Assembly: GCA_020060485.1 (NCBI GenBank)
Contig: JAGVAB010000078.1
Span: 1 to 24,909, forward strand
Direction of reading: 5' to 3'
Length of the DNA: 24,909 nt
From: Anaerolineales bacterium
GTDB taxonomy: Bacteria > Chloroflexota > Anaerolineae > Anaerolineales > Anaerolineaceae
A model generated the notes under the pieces. It did not search any database. It was not told the DNA's origin and saw only the letters and a program-made list of their open reading frames with translations. Made by a program: the position numbers and the translations under genes. Positions 20,887 to 24,909 of this stretch are shown here, in pieces (positions within the stretch are counted from its first letter, which is position 1; each line of letters begins with the position of its first letter).

Positions 20887-21660
20887 ATGAAGGAAACATC
20901 ATTCTGGGAAAAATTTTATGGCGTGTTTGTCAAGTCGGCAACCTATTTGAATCTGGTTTATTTGTATCTCACCTTTCCACTGGGCATCGCCTATTTCACA
21001 TTTTTGGTAACGGGCTGGGCACTGGGCATTTCACTGGCGATTCTTTGGATCGGTCTGCTGGTGCTGCTGTTGGTATTTGCAATCTCCTGGGGGTTGGCTG
21101 CCTTTGAGCGTTGGCTGGCCATCTGGATGCTGCGAGTGGAAATTGCGCCCATGCAGCCCAAACAAACTGCGGCTGCCGGCTTTTGGCAGCGCTTGAAGAC
21201 CTATTTTGCCAATCCGGTGGCCTGGAAAGGCATGCTGTATCTTTTGATCAAATTCCCGTTGGGCATCCTCAACTTCACAGTGGCTACCACCGTGCTGGCC
21301 ACCTCTTTTGGTTTACTGGCTGCCCCTCTGGCATTGATCATTCCCGGCTGGCACATCTCCGCCTGGCAATGGAATCTCAATCTGGATCTGTTTTCACGGT
21401 CGGTGGTCATTTCTCAACCCGACCCGTATATGATGGCTGGCCTGGCATTTCTGGCGGGCATTTTTGCCGCCCCGGCTTCGCTGCACCTGCTGAACTGGAT
21501 GGCCAATTGGCAGGCAAAACTGGCGCAATCCATGCTGGGTTACAGGCAGGCGCCTGACAAAATTGACCTGGCCGAAGAAACCGCTTCGGAGGCACAGGCA
21601 CAAACAGATGCCGGGTACCTGCCAGAAAATGACTCCAGCCCACAGAAACTGGAAAGCTGA
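20887..21660 (+). CDS. Solo membrane sensor-domain protein (PF13796-like)
   Basis: 257 aa. Two homologous membrane halves are visible: YLTFPLGIAYFTFLVT (about 26-41) and LIKFPLGILNFTVATTV (about 119-135), each followed by a hydrophobic hairpin. This is the layout of the putative sensor domain that in actinobacteria and Chloroflexota sits in front of histidine kinases. Here there is no kinase; the protein ends with an acidic, disordered tail (DLAEETASEAQAQTD...). The ATG at 20887 is supported by AGAGGTCAAA; an upstream in-frame ATG at 20806 has no ribosome site. A pspC gene follows 101 bp downstream on the same strand, suggesting a shared envelope-stress role. Confidence 0.78.
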   Translation: MKETSFWEKFYGVFVKSATYLNLVYLYLTFPLGIAYFTFLVTGWALGISLAILWIGLLVLLLVFAISWGLAAFERWLAIWMLRVEIAPMQPKQTAAAGFWQRLKTYFANPVAWKGMLYLLIKFPLGILNFTVATTVLATSFGLLAAPLALIIPGWHISAWQWNLNLDLFSRSVVISQPDPYMMAGLAFLAGIFAAPASLHLLNWMANWQAKLAQSMLGYRQAPDKIDLAEETASEAQAQTDAGYLPENDSSPQKLES

Positions 21661-21761
21661 CCTGGCCGGGCTGGTTCGTTGTGAACAAACCGCATCTCGC
21701 ACCTGCCATGACCCTTTCAGGGCTGAGATGTCGATTGGATTGAAAGCAAGGAGAATATCTG

Positions 21762-21959
21762 ATGAATCAAGAACGAAGATTGTATCGCAGCAACAACGAA
21801 AAGATGATCGCCGGGGTATGCGGCGGTTTGGCGGAGTACCTCGACCTGGACCCCAGTATCGTGCGCCTGCTGTTCGTTTTGCTGGCCCTGACCTTTGGCA
21901 ATGGCATTTTGATCTATTTGATCCTGCTGCTGGTCATGCCCATGCGTCCGGAGGTTTAA
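21762..21959 (+). CDS. PspC-domain protein
   Basis: 65 aa, a minimal PspC. It opens RRLYRSNNEKMIAGVCGGLAEY, the family signature, followed by a single hydrophobic helix LLFVLLALTFGNGILIYLILLLVM. PspC senses or signals membrane stress in the phage-shock response. AAGGAG lies 9 nt before the ATG. The terminator at 21991-22028 follows. Confidence 0.93.
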   Translation: MNQERRLYRSNNEKMIAGVCGGLAEYLDLDPSIVRLLFVLLALTFGNGILIYLILLLVMPMRPEV

Positions 21960-21990
21960 CCAAGGCTGCGCATCCCCCAACTTTATAAAC

Positions 21991-22028
21991 CCATCCCGCA
22001 GGTTCAAAACTTGCGGGATGGGTGTTTT
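21991..22028 (+). terminator. Terminator after pspC
   Basis: Long stem ACCCATCCCGCAGG / CTTGCGGGATGGGT with a 7-nt loop, followed by GTTTTTTT. It lies between the convergent pspC and trpS genes and is a strong intrinsic terminator rightward. Confidence 0.9.
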
Positions 22029-22051
22029 TTTCTCTCTGCCTGCGGTTATGC

Positions 22052-23041
22052 CTATGGCAAACCAATTGCCCGACGCACTTCCACCATCGTCTGCTCGGCG
22101 ATGACCCGCGCCCGCCGGGAGCCATCTTCCAGAATGTCCCACACATCGTCGGGATGCAGGGCAAAGCCGGCCCGCCTTTCGCGAAAATCGGCCATGGCGG
22201 CGTTCATGTTGACGGCCAGGCGTTTCTTGCAGTCCACGCAGCCGATGCCCGCCTGGCGGCACTCGCGGTTGATCATCTCCACTTCTTCAGGACTGGAGAA
22301 GATCTTGTGCATCGAGAAGACATTGCACACGTCGGGGTCGCCAGGGTCGCTGCGGCGCAGGCGCTGCGGGTCGGTGACCATGGTCATCACCCGCTGCTGG
22401 GTCTCTTCGGGGGTGGAGGCCAGTTCGATGTGGTTGTTGAGGCTTTTGCTCATCTTTTGCTGGCCGTCAGTGCCGATCACTTTGGGCACCTGCGTGATTT
22501 TCATCTGCGGCTCAATCAGGACATCCGTCTCATAGCGGAAATTGAAGGAGCGCACCGTTTCACGGGCAAATTCAATGTGCGGGGCCTGGTCAACGCCCAC
22601 CGGCACCACATCTGTCTTGTAAAGAACGATGTCGGCGGTCATCAATACCGGGTAACCCACCAGCCCGTAGTTAATGTTCTTGGGCTGCTGCTTGATCTTT
22701 TCCTTGAAGGTAGGCAATTCCACCAGTTTGCCATAGGGGGTTACCATCGAAAGAATGGTATGCAACTCCATTACCTGGGGCACATGCGACTGGATGAACA
22801 TGATCGACTCTTTGGGGTCGATCCCGGCGGCCAGCCAATCCAGCGCCATTTCCATCGTGTTTTCTTTCAGATTTTGCGTGGTCTCCACCGTGGTCAGGGC
22901 GTGAATGTCTACGATGCAATACACGCAATCATAATCCTTTTGCAGGGCAACATAGTTTTGCATGGCGCCCAGGTAATTACCCAGGTGCTGCCGGCCGGTG
23001 GGACGTGCCCCCGAAAAAACGCGGCCTTTCTTTTGTGTCAT
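22052..23041 (-). CDS. trpS: Tryptophanyl-tRNA synthetase
   Basis: 329 aa, the size of bacterial TrpRS. Class I signatures are present: the HIGH-like PTGRQHLGNYLGA near the N-terminus and KMSKS in DGQQKMSKSLNNHI. It charges tRNA-Trp. The ATG at 23041 is fixed by GGAGG 8 nt upstream and by homology starting at GRVFSGARPTG; the open frame extends further to 23314 without support. No T-box leader is evident. Confidence 0.96.
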   Translation of the reverse strand: MTQKKGRVFSGARPTGRQHLGNYLGAMQNYVALQKDYDCVYCIVDIHALTTVETTQNLKENTMEMALDWLAAGIDPKESIMFIQSHVPQVMELHTILSMVTPYGKLVELPTFKEKIKQQPKNINYGLVGYPVLMTADIVLYKTDVVPVGVDQAPHIEFARETVRSFNFRYETDVLIEPQMKITQVPKVIGTDGQQKMSKSLNNHIELASTPEETQQRVMTMVTDPQRLRRSDPGDPDVCNVFSMHKIFSSPEEVEMINRECRQAGIGCVDCKKRLAVNMNAAMADFRERRAGFALHPDDVWDILEDGSRRARVIAEQTMVEVRRAIGLP

Positions 23042-23201
23042 GGGTCTGCCTCCAGGGAGGAAAATTTCGTGCCGTTTGGCCGGTTTGTCTGCCTGCCGGG
23101 TGTGGCCAGGCATCCTCCAGCTCGAATTATAACAAACGTCCGGCCGTTTCCGGCAGCCAATTTTCTCCGCATGGCTTCTGGCAGCCACTCTCGAACTCTG
23201 G

Positions 23202-23213
23202 TAAAATGCCAGC
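23202..23213 (+). promoter_or_regulatory. -10 box immediately before the sugar-transferase start
   Basis: TAAAAT at 23202-23207 ends 6 bp before the ATG, and no ribosome-binding sequence is present. This spacing is typical of leaderless messages. Confidence 0.4.
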
Positions 23214-23858
23214 ATGCAACTCTTTCCCCGCGGCGTACCCTTTTTCAAGCGACTTTTTGATCTGCTGGTCACCCTGATCGCGCTCATCCCCGGATTGCCA
23301 TTGATGCTGCTCATCGCTTTGCTGCTTCTGGTGGTGCAGGGCTGGCCGGTCTTTTTCTGCCAGGCGCGACCTGGTTATCATGGCAGGATCTTCACGCTGT
23401 GCAAGTTTCGCAGCATGCGCAGCGCGCTTGACCGCCAGGGCAAACCCCTGCCGGACGAGCAGCGTTTGACCCGCTTTGGCAAATTTCTGCGAGCGACCAG
23501 CCTGGATGAACTGCCGGAATTGTTCAATGTGCTTAAAGGCGAGATGAGCCTGGTCGGACCCCGCCCGCTGCTGGTGGAATATCTGCAGCGCTATTCACCC
23601 GAACAGGCCCGCCGGCATGAGGTTCTGCCGGGCATCACCGGCTGGGCGCAGGTCAACGGCCGCAACGTGCTCTCCTGGCAAGACAAGTTCCGCCTGGATG
23701 TGTGGTACGTGGACAACTGGTCCTTCTGGCTGGATATCCGCATCCTGGCGCGCACGGTGGGGGCGGTGCTAAAACGTGAAGGTATCAGTCAGCCGGGGCA
23801 AGCTACCACCCAATATTTCATGGGCAATGCGCAAGATTCGGACAAGGAAGTTCATTGA
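23214..23858 (+). CDS. Polyprenyl-phosphate sugar-1-phosphate transferase
   Basis: 214 aa, the small PglC/WcaJ-C-terminal type. An N-terminal re-entrant hydrophobic helix with KRLFDLLVTLIALIPGLPLM (about 12-31) precedes the catalytic cytoplasmic part: CKFRSMR, TSLDELPELFNVLKGEMSLVGPRP (Asp-Glu pair in SLDELP), and GITGWAQVNGRN. These enzymes move a sugar phosphate from a UDP-sugar to undecaprenyl phosphate, starting glycan or exopolysaccharide synthesis at the inner membrane. No glycosyltransferase neighbours lie in the window. It probably has a leaderless start. Confidence 0.93.
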   Translation: MQLFPRGVPFFKRLFDLLVTLIALIPGLPLMLLIALLLLVVQGWPVFFCQARPGYHGRIFTLCKFRSMRSALDRQGKPLPDEQRLTRFGKFLRATSLDELPELFNVLKGEMSLVGPRPLLVEYLQRYSPEQARRHEVLPGITGWAQVNGRNVLSWQDKFRLDVWYVDNWSFWLDIRILARTVGAVLKREGISQPGQATTQYFMGNAQDSDKEVH

Positions 23859-23885
23859 ATAACAAGCTGAAGAATTCGACACAAA

Positions 23886-23922
23886 ACCGCAGCCTGCAAA
23901 AAGCACAAGCTGCGGTTCTTTT
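23886..23922 (+). terminator. Terminator after the sugar-transferase gene
   Basis: Stem AACCGCAGC / GCTGCGGTT with a 15-nt loop, followed by CTTTTTATT. Preceding A bases could let it act leftward too, for the convergent partial gene. Confidence 0.8.
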
Positions 23923-23958
23923 TATTCCGTGCAGCGAAATGGTTCGGCCCGGCGGCGT

Positions 23959-24909
23959 TTACTCGGCCAGTGGGTCGAGCGGGTAGATATAGCCGGCCTG
24001 CAAATCTTCCAGGGCTTTCTGAACAAATGCCTGCTTGCCAGGGCTGAATACGTCCGGGTTGATGTCAGTGAGGATCAGATTGGCCTCCAGGCTTTGACCG
24101 CCCTGCCCGCTGCTGACTGCCGGCCATAAGGCAGACAACGGCTCGGTCAGGTCAAAGCGGATGGTGGCGGCATACAGGCTGCGCACCTCGTCGGGCGGGG
24201 TCTGCCCGCCAAGCAGCAGCACGCTACGTGTGGCCAGGGTGTAAAGCAGGTCCAGGCTGGCAGCCTCGGGCGAAACATAGTAAAGATAGATGAAACTTTG
24301 GTTAAGCTGGTCTGCCGCCGCCAGCCATTGGTCAGGCGGGCTGCCCTGGGGCAGTTGGGAAACCAGGGGGAAACGCACGATCGGTGAATAGTAGGAATTG
24401 CACAGCCCGCAAAAATATTGACCGCCCTTGATAAATGCCGTGGACTTGAGCTTCCCCAGGGGTTCATCGGCTGGCATCAGGGCGGCAGCACGCCAGTCGT
24501 TGGCGATGGTCACTGCCGCAAAACCGGCCAGAAAGGCCTGTTTTTCAGGGCGCAGGCGGATGATGCTCAAGTTGGAAGCCTGTTCCAGGTCGGTTTCGCT
24601 GACCACCACGAACTGCGATTGCGGGGCAGCGTTGAGCAGGTCTTGCAGATTGGCGGGCGGAGTCAGAAAGAAGATCTGCTTCATTTCAGCTTGCAGGTCG
24701 CCGGGCTGCAGATCGCCGCGCAATTCCAGGTTTTGACCGGCGGTTTGAGACAGGTCAGTCAATAGGGCCTGGATGGCATTCAACACAGCGGGGTCAGTTT
24801 CGGCCGGGGCCACCAGCACGGTTACGCCGGGCTGAGGGGTGGGTGTGGGCGGGATGGCCGGGGTGGCAGTCTCCGCTTCAGCGGCGGGTGCCTGCGGGGT
24901 GGGCGGGGC
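23959..24909 (-). CDS. Partial secreted or lipoprotein-like protein, possibly BMP-type binding protein
   Basis: The gene runs off the right edge; its start and any signal peptide are outside. The frame stays open to 24909. The visible N-terminal 30 residues are a Pro/Thr/Ala-rich linker, as is common after a lipobox in Anaerolineae surface proteins. The following 280 residues have a binding-protein look: FVVVSETDLEQASNLSIIRL, KQAFLAGFAAVTIANDWRAAAL, and paired Cys in YFCGLCNSYY. The AFLAGFAA block recalls basic membrane protein (PnrA-like) substrate-binding lipoproteins, but similarity is weak and I do not insist on it. Confidence 0.7.
   Translation of the reverse strand, partial: APPTPQAPAAEAETATPAIPPTPTPQPGVTVLVAPAETDPAVLNAIQALLTDLSQTAGQNLELRGDLQPGDLQAEMKQIFFLTPPANLQDLLNAAPQSQFVVVSETDLEQASNLSIIRLRPEKQAFLAGFAAVTIANDWRAAALMPADEPLGKLKSTAFIKGGQYFCGLCNSYYSPIVRFPLVSQLPQGSPPDQWLAAADQLNQSFIYLYYVSPEAASLDLLYTLATRSVLLLGGQTPPDEVRSLYAATIRFDLTEPLSALWPAVSSGQGGQSLEANLILTDINPDVFSPGKQAFVQKALEDLQAGYIYPLDPLAE

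Noticed and set aside
23042..23213. T-box riboswitch before trpS
   Set aside because: No conserved T-box sequence or specifier-stem arrangement could be found in the short leader.
22022..23260. Rightward frame opposite trpS
   Set aside because: trpS is certain from its HLGN and KMSKS motifs; the opposite frame is His-rich without family features.
1..24909. Integron integrase, transposase, tRNA or rRNA genes
   Set aside because: No reading frame shows tyrosine-recombinase or transposase features, and no tRNA- or rRNA-like sequence was recognised by eye; a covariance search would be needed to exclude tRNAs fully.

Overview
The window looks like a chromosomal segment of a Chloroflexota bacterium, probably class Anaerolineae. 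That placement is inferred from gene content and was not tested. The evidence is a bacterial mevalonate-entry cluster of archaeal flavour (class II HMG-CoA reductase, archaeal-type HMG-CoA synthase, thiolase and a DUF35 zinc-ribbon/OB-fold protein), a PPK2 kinase, DUF4332, PspC, and MscL with a zinc-ribbon tail. No rRNA, tRNA, CRISPR array or transposase was recognised.

Left part (1-5830): an AT-richer accessory region. A zinc-ribbon membrane protein (418-1542) is followed by about 780 bp without a convincing gene. Next comes a leftward (minus-strand) series of small cargo genes: a GNAT acetyltransferase, an 84-aa protein overlapping a nucleotidyltransferase, a SAM methyltransferase and a small membrane protein. 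The GNAT gene ends inside a textbook 60-bp integron attC site (2327-2386) whose inverse core holds the stop codon. Core-like GTTRRRY sites lie just upstream of the GNAT gene, just upstream of the methyltransferase gene and downstream of the methyltransferase. No integrase is visible, so this resembles an integrase-less cassette cluster (CALIN). Laid over it is a second pattern: three orphan copies of a DUF35-gene 3' end, each followed by a hairpin, sit after successive cargo blocks. The intact DUF35 gene with its own terminator stands at the upstream end of the series. This modular array is the most unusual thing in the window.

Mevalonate cluster (5836-10453, minus strand): HMG-CoA reductase, HMG-CoA synthase, thiolase, a stand-alone DUF35 zinc ribbon and a full DUF35 protein. 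In archaea, thiolase, HMG-CoA synthase and DUF35 form one complex that channels acetoacetyl-CoA. Here the thiolase has Gly where the nucleophilic Cys is expected, which leaves its catalytic role in doubt.

Right part (10664-24909): mostly single housekeeping or envelope genes on both strands. They are a UPF0173 metallo-hydrolase, DegV, a membrane-anchored M20 peptidase, a rhodanese lipoprotein, a LysE-type exporter, an MFS transporter, MscL with zinc ribbon, a DhaL-like protein with LysM and DUF4332 neighbours, PPK2, a solo sensor-domain membrane protein with PspC, tryptophanyl-tRNA synthetase, a sugar-phosphate transferase, and a partial surface-type protein cut by the window edge. Several convergent gaps carry long hairpins, two of them built on a dispersed CTGAGCTTGTCGAAG palindrome. 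A 112-bp repeat occurs at 12575 and 20685.
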